A DNA stretch of 38,970 nt from Rhodobacter sp. Lineage in GTDB: Bacteria; Pseudomonadota; Alphaproteobacteria; Rhodobacterales; Rhodobacteraceae. Of the stretch, positions 24,515 to 32,663 are shown one piece after another. The position numbers and the translations under genes are program-made. Position 1 is the stretch's first letter; each line of letters starts with the position of its first letter. The notes beneath the pieces were generated by a model. It was not told where the DNA came from, ran no database searches, and saw only the letters and a list, made by a program, of their open reading frames with translations. Location: positions 1 through 38,970 of the forward strand of contig JAPOUP010000027.1 in assembly GCA_026708635.1 (NCBI GenBank). Direction: 5' to 3'.

Positions 24515-25981
24515 TCACATCCTCGATTCGATTCGGGCGACCATGTCGGCCGGAACCCGTTTCTGGCTCAGCCGATCCAGAATCCTCGCTTTCGCCTCGG
24601 CTGGCATGCGCCGGTTGCCCTCGATGAACGCCACGAGTCTCGCGCGCCGTTCATCGGTCAGTTCGACCATCTCGGTCTCATCGGGTACCCGGGCGTTTTC
24701 GGGCCGGACCGGACGTATCCTGATTCCGGCGCCCAGAAGCGGCGATCGCTCCGAGACGATCTCACGCCCGTCCAGATCACGCGCGCGCACCATCACTTTA
24801 TCGCCCTGGCGACGAAGCAGACTCACCTCCGCCACCTGGAGTCTGTCATCCTCGCCGACGACCAGAACCGAGTTCGCCGAATCGATCGCCGTCGCTGGCA
24901 GTATCGCGACGGACTCCAGCTCCGGCTCCCTGATCCTGACCGTCACGAAATCGCCCGGGCGGAAGCCGGTGGCCCGTTCAAGCTGCGCGAACAGAAGGCG
25001 TCCCGTCTGTCCCTGCTCTACGTTCGCGCTTTCGCGACTGATCCTGCCATTTGTCGTCAGGTCATAGCCCAGCACGTCGAGCGTCACGTCGACCTGGGCC
25101 GGGATGAGTGCGCCCGACCCGCCGAGCAGCCGCAGATATTCGGTGATCGAGACCCTGAACGCCACTTCCAGCGCTTCGGGATCAACCAGTCTGGCCACGC
25201 GTTCATTTGTCTGTACCAGCCCTCCCTGAACGACGTTCACCGCGCTCAGCGTGCCGGAGAAGCCGGCATGAAGCTCGGTTTCGGCCAGGCGTCTCTCCGC
25301 CTCGCTTAGGGCGATACGGTAGCGGGAGAGCGAGGTTTTCGCCTGTTCCACCCTCGCTTCGGCCTGGGCGAGAGCCTGGCGTCGCGACAGAACGGTCTGC
25401 TTCGCCGCCGTTTCGGCAAGAGCCGCCGTTTCCGCCGCCGCCTCGGTTCCCACGCCGCGTTCCATCAGGCTCTTCTGCCGTTCCAGTGCCTGCTCCCGCA
25501 GGGCAAGCTGGTCGCGCGCGGCTTCCACATTCTCCCGGGAGATCCCAAGGCCAGCGGCCGCCTCGCGCAGTTCAGCCTCGGCTTCGGCCAGATCCGCCAT
25601 TGCGACGTCAAGCGCCGCCTGGGCGTCGGAGGGATCCACGCGAAGGAGGAGTTCGCCCGCCCGAACCCTTCCGCCTTCCTCGAAGCTTTCCGCGAGCTCG
25701 ACCACCGTGCCCGCGCTTCTGACCCGCAGTTCAAGCGTTCTACGGCTGCGGACTTCGCCGAATACGGTCATGATCGGCGTTGCGGTGCCTGATTCATAAG
25801 TTATGACGTTAGCGGAAAAGACACGCTCCCTCGCCGGTCGCGGACGGTTTTCCTCCGCCCAGCGGGTCTGCAGCGCGTCACGTATCGACTGGCCGGCATA
25901 GGCCAGCAGACCGAACGCGAGCGAAAGAAGGAAGAGGCCGACGAGTGAACGACGCAGGAATCGCATACGTGAAACTTTCAC
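24515..25981 (-). CDS. RND-associated membrane fusion protein (HlyD/AcrA family)
   Basis: This 488-residue periplasmic adaptor links the RND pump to an outer-membrane channel. It has an N-terminal membrane anchor (SLVGLFLLSLAFGLLAYAG, about 12-30) and a lipoyl half-motif (VRSAGTVVELAESFEEGGRV followed by AGELLLRVDP). A long alpha-hairpin rich in Ala, Glu and Arg comes next (about 125-235), then the second lipoyl half (LHAGFSGTLSAVNVVQGG) and beta-barrel domains. A C-terminal helical tail of about 60 residues (ERRARLVAFIEGNRRMP) is of a kind I associate with Rhodobacterales adaptors. The start is either GTG at 25981 or ATG at 25966. It precedes the pump gene on the same strand and is very likely cotranscribed with it. 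Confidence 0.9.
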   Translation of the reverse strand: MKVSRMRFLRRSLVGLFLLSLAFGLLAYAGQSIRDALQTRWAEENRPRPARERVFSANVITYESGTATPIMTVFGEVRSRRTLELRVRSAGTVVELAESFEEGGRVRAGELLLRVDPSDAQAALDVAMADLAEAEAELREAAAGLGISRENVEAARDQLALREQALERQKSLMERGVGTEAAAETAALAETAAKQTVLSRRQALAQAEARVEQAKTSLSRYRIALSEAERRLAETELHAGFSGTLSAVNVVQGGLVQTNERVARLVDPEALEVAFRVSITEYLRLLGGSGALIPAQVDVTLDVLGYDLTTNGRISRESANVEQGQTGRLLFAQLERATGFRPGDFVTVRIREPELESVAILPATAIDSANSVLVVGEDDRLQVAEVSLLRRQGDKVMVRARDLDGREIVSERSPLLGAGIRIRPVRPENARVPDETEMVELTDERRARLVAFIEGNRRMPAEAKARILDRLSQKRVPADMVARIESRM

Positions 25982-26066
25982 GGCTTTCTCAACAGGGATT
26001 TAGCATTAACTCACGTTGACCGGATGTAAAGGGAAGCACGGTCCCATCTGTAAACGGGCGGGAACG

Positions 26067-26615
26067 CTATTTCCGTCGCCTGTGTTCCTCCAGTCTTGGA
26101 ATGATCTCGACAAAGTTACAGGGCCGGTGACGGTAATCGAACTGCGGTGCCAGAATTTCGTCCCAGGCGTCCCGGCAGGCGCCGGGAGAACCCGGTAGCG
26201 CGAAGAGGTAGGTTCCCTGGGCGACACCTCCGGTAGCCCGTGACTGCACCGCCGATGTGCCGATCTTCCGCATGGATACGATCGCGAACACCGTGCCGAA
26301 CGCGTCGATCTCCTTTTCGTAGATTTCCCGGTGCGCCTCGACCGTCACGTCGCGGCCGGTCAGACCGGTGCCGCCCGTCGATATCACCGCGTCAATTCGG
26401 GCGTCAGCGCACCATTCGCGAAGCTGCCGCGAGATAAGTTCCCGGCTGTCCGGCAGGATTCTACGGTCGACTAACGTGTGGCCGGCGTCCTGGATCCGGC
26501 TCACCAGCGCCGCGCCTGATCTGTCTTCGCCAAGGCTCCGCGTGTCCGAAACGGTGAGGACCGCGATGCGGACCGGTATGAATTCCCTGGATTCGTCGAT
26601 TTCGCCCATATCCAC
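26067..26615 (-). CDS. moaB: Molybdopterin biosynthesis protein MoaB/MogA family
   Basis: MoaB-type proteins bind molybdopterin and support its adenylylation before molybdenum insertion. The 182-residue product shows VRIAVLTVSDTRSLGEDRSG (15-34), the signature STGGTGLTGRDVTVEA (about 79-94) and ATGGVAQGTYLFALPGSPGACRDAWDEI near the C-terminus, with the conserved LPGSP loop. GTG at 26615 and ATG at 26609 are both possible starts; neither is clearly favoured. It is a cytoplasmic enzyme, single-gene unit in appearance. An 850-base non-coding stretch with a transposase remnant separates it from the uracil-DNA glycosylase gene on the same strand. Confidence 0.92.
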   Translation of the reverse strand: MDMGEIDESREFIPVRIAVLTVSDTRSLGEDRSGAALVSRIQDAGHTLVDRRILPDSRELISRQLREWCADARIDAVISTGGTGLTGRDVTVEAHREIYEKEIDAFGTVFAIVSMRKIGTSAVQSRATGGVAQGTYLFALPGSPGACRDAWDEILAPQFDYRHRPCNFVEIIPRLEEHRRRK

Positions 26616-27463
26616 CGGTTCACTGGCTCCTGCCGCCGCGATGACCTAACGCCTCGCGCCTCTTTGGTCAATGTGGCGCGCGGGAGGAGCGGTTACCCAG
26701 TTTGGGATTTGGGGTTCAATCGGGATCCGCGCGGGAAAAAGTGGGGACGTGACCGCCCGCATGTCTCCACTCCTCACAGGTGCTTATCGCCATCGTCACC
26801 GATACAGACCATGCCGTCGCCCGGGGGCGTCCGTCCAAAGGGATCCATACTCGTAGTGGGCGTGGCTTTGCTCGGGCAGTTGGAAATTTATTGCCAACGC
26901 GGGGTAAGCGGTTCGACACGATCATCAGCGTTTGGGAGGGAATGGTGTGGGCACGCCCCAACAAATTGCCCGTGACGCCGCGTTTCAGGCCTCTTGCGCC
27001 GTGATTTTCAAAACAAACCGGCGTCTGAACGGGATGTCCGGAACTTTCGATTCCCGGCACTCGTTTAAGTAGTGTCCGAAATCTCCGCGCTCGAACGCTC
27101 TGTCCGCTACGATCGCTCTTGCCGACGTAATAGCGTAGGACACGTTCTCAATGCCGGAAACGTCAGCGACCCATGGCAACCCGTCGTCCGCAGCCGATTG
27201 CCATCGCAAACCGACGTAATCGGAATTCGCAACTCTACATCGTGGATCACAACCGTTCGCCGCAAGCCGACAGCATCCTGTCTTTTGGCCGGAATGGCGC
27301 GGGGATCAGCCGCCGGTCCGGGCATCTGGCGGAAGTTGTAATGATTCCGGATGCCTCCGCCGACGACCTGAATCCCGCTCTTGAATTCGGCCCCCTGACG
27401 CCATGCCCGGTTTCGAACGGGGAATCCGGTTGGCCGATAACGAGCGCGGAGAGTGAAGACGGA
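26616..27463. other. Long gap between moaB and the glycosylase gene, containing mobile-element debris
   Basis: Nothing intact is encoded in these 848 bases. The part from 26985 to about 27260 looks like a decayed transposase on the minus strand (separate entry). The remainder, 26650-26980, has short frames on both strands without recognisable content. Confidence 0.5.
26985..27260 (-). pseudogene. Frameshifted IS5-like transposase remnant
   Basis: Two minus-strand frames that differ by one base each carry a piece of what reads like a DDE transposase of the IS5 kind. ITSVCDGN (near 27230-27190) corresponds to the region of the first catalytic Asp. WVADVSGIENVSYAITSA followed by AIVADRAFERGDFGHYLNE (near 27170-27040) corresponds to the second (GDKAYD-like). 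The switch of frame falls near 27170. The DNA-binding N-terminus and the third acidic residue are missing, and no terminal inverted repeats were identified. The call depends on short motif resemblance and could be wrong. Confidence 0.4.
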
Positions 27464-28282
27464 TCAGGATGCCTCCAGCCTTGACCGCAGCGTCAGGAGG
27501 TCGGCCCACGCTTCCCGTTTTGCCCTAGGATTGCGTAGCAGGTATGCTGGATGGAACATGGGAAGCGCCGGATGGCCAAGCACATCGGTCCAGTTTCCGC
27601 GCAGCCTGGTGATGCCGCGGCGGCCCAGCAATGCCTGGCATGAGATGTTTCCCATCAAAATCAGGATTTCCGGTTCGGCCAGTTCTATGTGACGGTGAAC
27701 GAAGGGCAGCATCATGCCCATCTCTTCGGGTTTCGGGTCACGGTTCCGGGGAGGTCGCCATGGCAGTATGTTGGTGATGTAAAGGGCCCGGTCGCGATCC
27801 GTTTCTTCACGGTGCATTCCGATCGCCTCGAACATGAGATCCAGCAGCTGTCCCGCGCGCCCGACGAAAGGCTTGCCATGGAAATCCTCGTCGCGTCCGG
27901 GCGCCTCACCGATCACCATCACTCGCGCCTCGGGGTTCCCGTCGGCGAAAACGGTTTTGCGCGCGCCACGCCTCAGTTCGCAGTACGGGAAGGCCGCGAC
28001 CGCTTCCCTCAGACTGTCCAGCGAATCGATTTCCGCCGCGATTCCATGTGCTTCCCGCGCCGGATCCACCTTCGGGCCCGCGTTCGGTGCGGTATCCGAT
28101 GTCCCGGGCCCGGCTCCCCGGGACGTGTTTCCGGAGCCCGGAGAGATCTCTCTGAAAGCCGGAGAGGTCGCGGGCAGGTCATACCGGTTTACCGGCGCCT
28201 CGCCGATGACCTCGTCGACGCCAAGCTCGAACTGCCACTCCAGAAGGTTCATCGCCTGATGGTATGTCAGTTCGGGTTCCAT
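27464..28282 (-). CDS. Uracil-DNA glycosylase, family-4-like, lacking most Fe-S cysteines
   Basis: The 272-residue DNA repair enzyme removes uracil from DNA. The family-4/5-type motif A is seen as GEAPGRDEDFHGKPFVGRAG (125-144). TNILPWRPPRNRDP (170-183) and the motif B region MFHPAYLLRNP (242-252) are also clear. Classical family 4 enzymes bind a [4Fe-4S] cluster through four cysteines. Here only Cys101 remains: position 98 is Phe, the KCRPP-type cysteine is Trp175, and the later one falls among Met190-Met191. A poorly conserved proline/glycine-rich linker (about 35-75) joins an N-terminal helix to the catalytic domain. Related alphaproteobacterial enzymes without the cluster are known, so activity is plausible. 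It is transcribed towards moaB. Confidence 0.9.
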   Translation of the reverse strand: MEPELTYHQAMNLLEWQFELGVDEVIGEAPVNRYDLPATSPAFREISPGSGNTSRGAGPGTSDTAPNAGPKVDPAREAHGIAAEIDSLDSLREAVAAFPYCELRRGARKTVFADGNPEARVMVIGEAPGRDEDFHGKPFVGRAGQLLDLMFEAIGMHREETDRDRALYITNILPWRPPRNRDPKPEEMGMMLPFVHRHIELAEPEILILMGNISCQALLGRRGITRLRGNWTDVLGHPALPMFHPAYLLRNPRAKREAWADLLTLRSRLEAS

Positions 28283-28519
28283 CGTGTCACGCTAGTCCAA
28301 AATGAAAGGCAGTTGAACTGGATTTGTTCAATCATCGATCGGTGCCCATTGAGGGAGTGCCTATCGTGACAGAATTCCGAACCGCACTGATCCAGTACTT
28401 TTCCTGAAACACTCGATGTGCCTGAGGTAAAGCACCTTAAGGCCGCCCGAACGCGGATTTCTTCGCGGCAACGTCAGTTCGGTCTGAATGGGCATCGCTG
28501 TCTGCCCGTGCCCGCGGTT

Positions 28520-29230
28520 CAGGCGGCCCGGGTGTCGTGAGGACGCGCCTCCTCGAGGTGGTCCAGATGGACGTCATCACGCCACCGCCATCCAACATCT
28601 TCCCGCACCACGCGCTGAACAGGTGGATGGAGGAGAGCGAGCGGCCACGCCCGGGAGCCCGCCGGCTCATACGCTACGCGGATGACTTCGTCATCGCCTG
28701 CGGGAACCGCCGGGACCGCGAGCGGGCACCCGACAGTCTGGGGAAGCGGTTCGGACGCATGGGCTGACTCTCCATCCGACCAAGACGAGGGTAGTGGACC
28801 TCAGGCCCGCGGGCGGCGCGCCGCCCGCGATAACCGGCCCGACTTTCCCGGCCTCACCCATCTCCGGGGCGGGTCACGGAAAGGGCGCCGGGCCATAAAG
28901 GCGATCCGGCAGCGGTGCGAAACGCACCGGCACGAACCTCCCCGGGTCCAGCGGGCGGCGTCCCGGCGTGATCCGGGTTCACCCCAACCACTGTGGTCTG
29001 GAAGGCAACGGCAGGCAACCGCCCCGGTTCGGTGGCGCTGCCGTCAGAAGCTGGCGGCGCGGCCGGGAAGGGCGCATACCCCGGGTCCCGCCCAAAACCG
29101 TCCTCCCGCGCTTCCCGCCACCGGGTGCCAGGGTCCCTCGGTCGAACCACGCCACCTGAGCGGACCCGACATGCGAGGAAACGGCTGCGCCAATCGCGCA
29201 CGCCCGGGTCCGTGGGGGACGGGGCGGCAA
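28520..29230 (+). pseudogene. Decayed group II intron reverse transcriptase/maturase
   Basis: The plus strand carries scattered, frameshifted pieces of an LtrA-type protein in the correct order. SNIFPHHALNRWMEE (about 28591-28635) is the palm segment normally reading SNIFLHYVLDLWMEE. RRLIRYADDFVIACGNR holds the YADD catalytic motif near 28680. GLTLHPTKTRVVDLRP follows in another frame near 28764-28810. DFPGLTHLRGGSRKGRR then corresponds to the maturase-like DFLGFTHYWGRSRKGRR segment, and HRHEPPRVQRAA follows. At least one frameshift (near 28765) is certain and more lie downstream. The N-terminal fingers and palm before the SNIF segment are absent. The gene is therefore 5'-truncated and inactive. 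It lies immediately upstream of the sugar-uptake operon. Confidence 0.75.
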
Positions 29231-29240
29231 CGCCCCCGTC
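29218..29240. other. Strong hairpin with GCAA tetraloop downstream of the intron remnant
   Basis: GACGGGGCG pairs with CGCCCCCGTC (one bulged C) around a GCAA loop, which is a GNRA-type tetraloop. It lies just beyond the last recognisable reverse-transcriptase piece. It could be a leftover intron RNA helix or simply a terminator-like structure; no T-run follows. Confidence 0.35.
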
Positions 29241-29267
29241 TACCCGGCCCCCGAGGTCGATAGCGCC

Positions 29268-29297
29268 TTGCCTGACATTTCTCTTTCGCGTTATGGT
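29268..29297 (+). promoter_or_regulatory. Candidate promoter of the sugar-uptake operon
   Basis: TTGCCT (29268-29273) and TATGGT (29292-29297) are separated by 18 bases, each matching the sigma-70 consensus in four of six positions. The -10 is about 107 bases before the binding-protein ATG. The leader between contains a CTGG-TCG-CCAG dyad (about 29310-29320) that could be an operator, but no regulator gene is present in the cluster. Confidence 0.3.
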
Positions 29298-29403
29298 GCC
29301 GAAGTCCCGGCTGGTCGCCAGAATGCCCGTAATGCCAGGGACGGGACGGTTTGTCACCATTCACGATACCAATTGAGGATACCTCGTCAACAGGAGGACG
29401 AAA

Positions 29404-30654
29404 ATGAGATACCTGATCTGTTCCATTGCACTGGGGGGGGTCGCAACCGTTGCAACCGCCCAGACCGAACTGACCTTATGGTACCATGGCGCCGGCAATG
29501 AGGTCGAAAGTGAAATCCTCGATGGGATCGTTTCCGACTTCAATTCCGGGCAGTCGGACTGGTCGGTCGCGGTCGAGAGCTTTCCACAGGGTAGTTACAA
29601 TGATTCCATTGTCGCCGCAGCGCTTGCCGGAAATCTTCCCTGTATCCTCGACGTCGACGGCCCGGTGATGCCGAACTGGGCCTGGGCGGGATACATGCAG
29701 CCATTGCCGGTCGCGGACGCGGCGATTGAGGGTCATCTCGACGCCACGGTCGGTCGATGGGGCGGCGAAGTGTATTCCGTCGGTCTATGGGACGCCGCCG
29801 TCGCGCTCTACACCCGGCAGTCGACACTCGATGAACTCGGCCTCAGAACACCTACCCTGGACAACCCTTGGACGCTTGACGAGTTCAACGCCGCGCTCGA
29901 AACGGCCAAGACGTCCGGCAACTACGACTTCGCCCTTGATCTGGGCATGGCCTGGACAGGTGAATGGTACCCTTACGCTTTCTCGCCTTTCCTCCAGAGC
30001 TTCGGCGGTGACATCGTCGACCGTTCGACCTACCTGACCGCGGAAGGTGCGCTCAACGGCGATGCCGCCCTCGCGTTCGGCGAGTGGTGGCAGAATCTTT
30101 TCACCGCCGGCCTCGCACCGGGAACCTCGCAGGATCCGGCGGATCGCGACTCCGGCTTCATCGAAGGCAGATACGCTTTCGCCTGGAACGGCAACTGGGC
30201 CGCGGCTGCGACCCTGGACGCCGGTGTCGATGACGCGCTCTTTCTGCCGGCCCCGGATTTCGGCAACGGTTCGACCATCGGTGCGGCCTCCTGGCAGTTC
30301 GGTGTTTCCGCGACCTGCGAATTCCCTGAAGGAGCGGCGGCTTTCGTGGAGTTCGCCCTGCAGGATAGATACCTCGCGGCCTTCTCCGACGGAATCGGAC
30401 TGATCCCGTCGACGAGGGAAGCGGCGGCCATGACCGAGAGATATGCCCAAGGCGGCCCGCTGGAACCGTTCTTCGCGCTTTCCGACGCTCAGGCGCTCGT
30501 CCGTCCGGTGACTCCCGGTTATGTGGTCGCCGCGAAAGTCTTCGAAAAGGCACTCGCGGATATCGCCAACGGTGCCGATGTTGCCGACACGCTGGACGCC
30601 GCCGTCGACGAGATCGACGCTGACATCGAAGCCAACGGGGGCTACGGTCACTAA
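29404..30654 (+). CDS. Carbohydrate ABC transporter substrate-binding protein (CUT1 type)
   Basis: This 416-residue periplasmic protein delivers a sugar to the permeases encoded next. It has a short Sec signal peptide (ICSIALGGVATVATAQ, cleavage about residue 19). The mature part starts with TELTLWYHGAGNE, typical of family 1 extracellular solute-binding proteins. LDVDGPVMPNWAWAGYMQPL, VGLWDAAVALYTRQSTLDELG and the GRYAFAWNGNWAAA region (normally GKAAM...G.W) are all in the expected order. A strong ribosome site AGGAGG stands six bases before the ATG. It heads a six-gene operon. A perfect hairpin follows its stop, probably keeping its mRNA more abundant than that of the permeases. The sugar is unknown; the linked beta-fructosidase-like gene suggests a fructoside. 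Confidence 0.92.
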   Translation: MRYLICSIALGGVATVATAQTELTLWYHGAGNEVESEILDGIVSDFNSGQSDWSVAVESFPQGSYNDSIVAAALAGNLPCILDVDGPVMPNWAWAGYMQPLPVADAAIEGHLDATVGRWGGEVYSVGLWDAAVALYTRQSTLDELGLRTPTLDNPWTLDEFNAALETAKTSGNYDFALDLGMAWTGEWYPYAFSPFLQSFGGDIVDRSTYLTAEGALNGDAALAFGEWWQNLFTAGLAPGTSQDPADRDSGFIEGRYAFAWNGNWAAAATLDAGVDDALFLPAPDFGNGSTIGAASWQFGVSATCEFPEGAAAFVEFALQDRYLAAFSDGIGLIPSTREAAAMTERYAQGGPLEPFFALSDAQALVRPVTPGYVVAAKVFEKALADIANGADVADTLDAAVDEIDADIEANGGYGH

Positions 30655-30661
30655 AGCTTCA

Positions 30662-30690
30662 GGCCGGAAGTGGACCGAACGCTTCCGGCC
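30662..30690 (+). terminator. Intercistronic hairpin between binding protein and permease genes
   Basis: GGCCGGAAG and CTTCCGGCC form a perfect nine-base stem with an 11-base loop, seven bases after the binding-protein stop and ahead of the first permease start at 30709. Similar hairpins in other sugar-uptake operons act as 3' stabilisers or partial terminators that raise the amount of binding protein over permease. Confidence 0.6.
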
Positions 30691-30708
30691 TCCCAGCGGG
30701 GCAGCGCG

Positions 30709-31779
30709 ATGGCATCGAGACTCACTATCTCCAACCGGGCGGGTTGGGGCTTCGCGCTCCCCGCATTCGCGCTTATCACGATATTCATCATTCTGCCTTT
30801 CTTCTTCGCGTTCTATCTGTCTTTGACAAACCAGCGGCTGATATCGCCCAATCCCACCCAGTTCGTCGGACTGGAAAACTATCGCGACCTGCTGGGACTG
30901 TCAGTCATTACACTGGGGCCCGAACGGGACGAAAACGGCGCGGCGGTCCTGAACGAGCTCGGCGATCTCACCTACCCCCGCGTCCGGACCGTCACGCGAA
31001 ATCCGGACTTTCCCCAATACCGGGGGATGCGCGAATGGTTCCGTTGGCGGTCCGGAGAGAACGCCAGGGTCGTAATTGCCAGCGATGTCGTTTTCTGGAA
31101 AGCGTTGGCCAACACGCTGACATTCGTGTTCTTCATCGTGCCGCTCCAGGGTGGCGGCGCGCTTCTGCTGGCGCTGCTGATCAACCAGAAACTCCGCGGA
31201 ATAAATTTCTTCCGAACGATCTATTTCATGCCGGTCGTGATCTCGATCGTCGTGATCTCGCTGTTGTGGCGGTTCATCTACGATGGCGGCGATGGGCTTC
31301 TCAACAACATCCTAGGGGCGTTGAGCTTCGGTCTTTTCCCGCCTGTCGACTGGCTGGGCCAGCCGGAAACCGCCCTCGGCTCGATAATCGTGATGTCGGC
31401 GTGGCAGGCGGTCGGCTTTCACATGGTGATCTGGCTATCAGGACTGCAGACAATTTCGCCGACTCTCTACGAGGTCGCGGCCATCGAAGGCGCCAGCAAA
31501 TGGCAGACCTTCCGATACGTGACCTGGCCAGGGCTCAGAAACACCGCCGTTCTGGTTCTGATAGTGATCACGATGCAGGCCTTCGCGCTCTTCGCGCAGA
31601 TCGACGTGATGACCAATGGCGGTCCGCTCGACAGCACGCAGACCCTGGTTTTCCAGGCCGTCGAGCGTGGTTACGGCAAGCAGGACATTTCAGGCGGATC
31701 GACGATCTCGGTGCTCCTGTTTTTCATTGTGCTGTTGATATCGCTTACCCAGCGCTATCTGACCAGGGACCGAAGCTGA
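30709..31779 (+). CDS. Sugar ABC transporter permease 1 (MalF type)
   Basis: This inner-membrane permease of about 356 residues belongs to the CUT1 family. I use the ATG at 30709 (MASRLTISNRAGWGFALPAF) instead of an upstream GTG at 30670, which lies at the edge of the intercistronic hairpin. The first helix is ALITIFIILPFFFAFYLSL. An unusually long periplasmic loop (about residues 50-135, containing VRTVTRNPDFPQYRG) precedes the six-helix core. The EAA loop that contacts the ATPase reads EVAAIEGASKWQTFRYVTWPGL. Its TGA overlaps the next ATG by one base (TGATG). It forms a heterodimer with the following gene product. Confidence 0.93.
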   Translation: MASRLTISNRAGWGFALPAFALITIFIILPFFFAFYLSLTNQRLISPNPTQFVGLENYRDLLGLSVITLGPERDENGAAVLNELGDLTYPRVRTVTRNPDFPQYRGMREWFRWRSGENARVVIASDVVFWKALANTLTFVFFIVPLQGGGALLLALLINQKLRGINFFRTIYFMPVVISIVVISLLWRFIYDGGDGLLNNILGALSFGLFPPVDWLGQPETALGSIIVMSAWQAVGFHMVIWLSGLQTISPTLYEVAAIEGASKWQTFRYVTWPGLRNTAVLVLIVITMQAFALFAQIDVMTNGGPLDSTQTLVFQAVERGYGKQDISGGSTISVLLFFIVLLISLTQRYLTRDRS

Positions 31780-32660
31780 TGGCACTCGTCACAAAGGAAA
31801 ATGCCGGGCTGAGACTCGTGACGCGCTATGCCGTCCTAACGCTTGTGGCACTCGTTTTCGCCTTTCCACTGGTTTTCATGATCATCTCCTCGCTGAAACC
31901 CGACCAACAACTTCTGCAGGATACGTCGAGCCTGCGCGCCTTCCTGCCGGTCGGAGATATAAGTCTTGACAATTATCGCGCCGCTTTCGATCGGGCGCCG
32001 ATCGGGCGGTTCATGCTGAACTCGATCTTTGTCACAATCGTTACCGTTAGCATGTCGGTGGCGATCTGCTCTCTTGCGGCCTTCGCGTTCGTATACATGA
32101 AATGGAGCGGGCGGGACGCCGCGCTGTCGATCGTCCTGGCAACTCTCATCATCCCTTTCGAAACCATCGCCGTACCGCTACTGCTTATGGTGTCTCGGCT
32201 ACCCTGGATCGGCGTGGAGGGAGTCGAGTGGGGCTGGCTCAACACCTACCGGGTCCAGATCGTTCCATGGATTGTTGACGCGCTGACAGTCTTTCTTTTC
32301 GTTCAGTATTTCAAGGATCTACCCAGAGAACTGATCGAGGCGGCCAGGGCCGAAGGTGCGAGCTGGTTCCAGGTCTACCGCCGCGTTGTCATGCCGCTTT
32401 CCGGACCGGTGCTGGCGACGGCGGTGATCCTGAAATCCCTGAAAATGTACAACGAGCAATACCTCTGGCCGCTCATCGTCGTTCAGGATGAGGCCCACCG
32501 ACCGATCATGGTGGGGCTTGGATATTTCTTCCAGCTCAACGTCGCCTGGGGAGAGCTGATGGCCTACCTCACCCTGATATCGGTGCCGGTTCTGGTTTTC
32601 TATCTGATCCTGCAACGCGCGTTCATAGCATCGATCGCCTCCACCGGCGTGAAAGGTTGA
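31779..32660 (+). CDS. Sugar ABC transporter permease 2 (MalG type)
   Basis: This 293-residue CUT1 permease has six predicted helices, starting with VLTLVALVFAFPLVFMIISSLKP; the LKP just after the first helix is typical of MalG-like proteins. It has the EAA motif ELIEAARAEGASWFQVYRRVVMPLSGP for contact with the ATPase. The ATG at 31779 overlaps the stop of the first permease by one base. An in-frame open stretch extends far upstream, but that is an out-of-frame reading of the first permease gene and was not used. The next gene follows after three bases. Confidence 0.93.
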   Translation: MALVTKENAGLRLVTRYAVLTLVALVFAFPLVFMIISSLKPDQQLLQDTSSLRAFLPVGDISLDNYRAAFDRAPIGRFMLNSIFVTIVTVSMSVAICSLAAFAFVYMKWSGRDAALSIVLATLIIPFETIAVPLLLMVSRLPWIGVEGVEWGWLNTYRVQIVPWIVDALTVFLFVQYFKDLPRELIEAARAEGASWFQVYRRVVMPLSGPVLATAVILKSLKMYNEQYLWPLIVVQDEAHRPIMVGLGYFFQLNVAWGELMAYLTLISVPVLVFYLILQRAFIASIASTGVKG

Positions 32661-32663
32661 GCA

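Noticed and set aside
30744-31778. A 345-codon in-frame extension upstream of the second permease
   Set aside because: It is an out-of-frame reading of the first permease gene. The ATG at 31779 overlaps that gene's stop and gives a normal MalG-type N-terminus.
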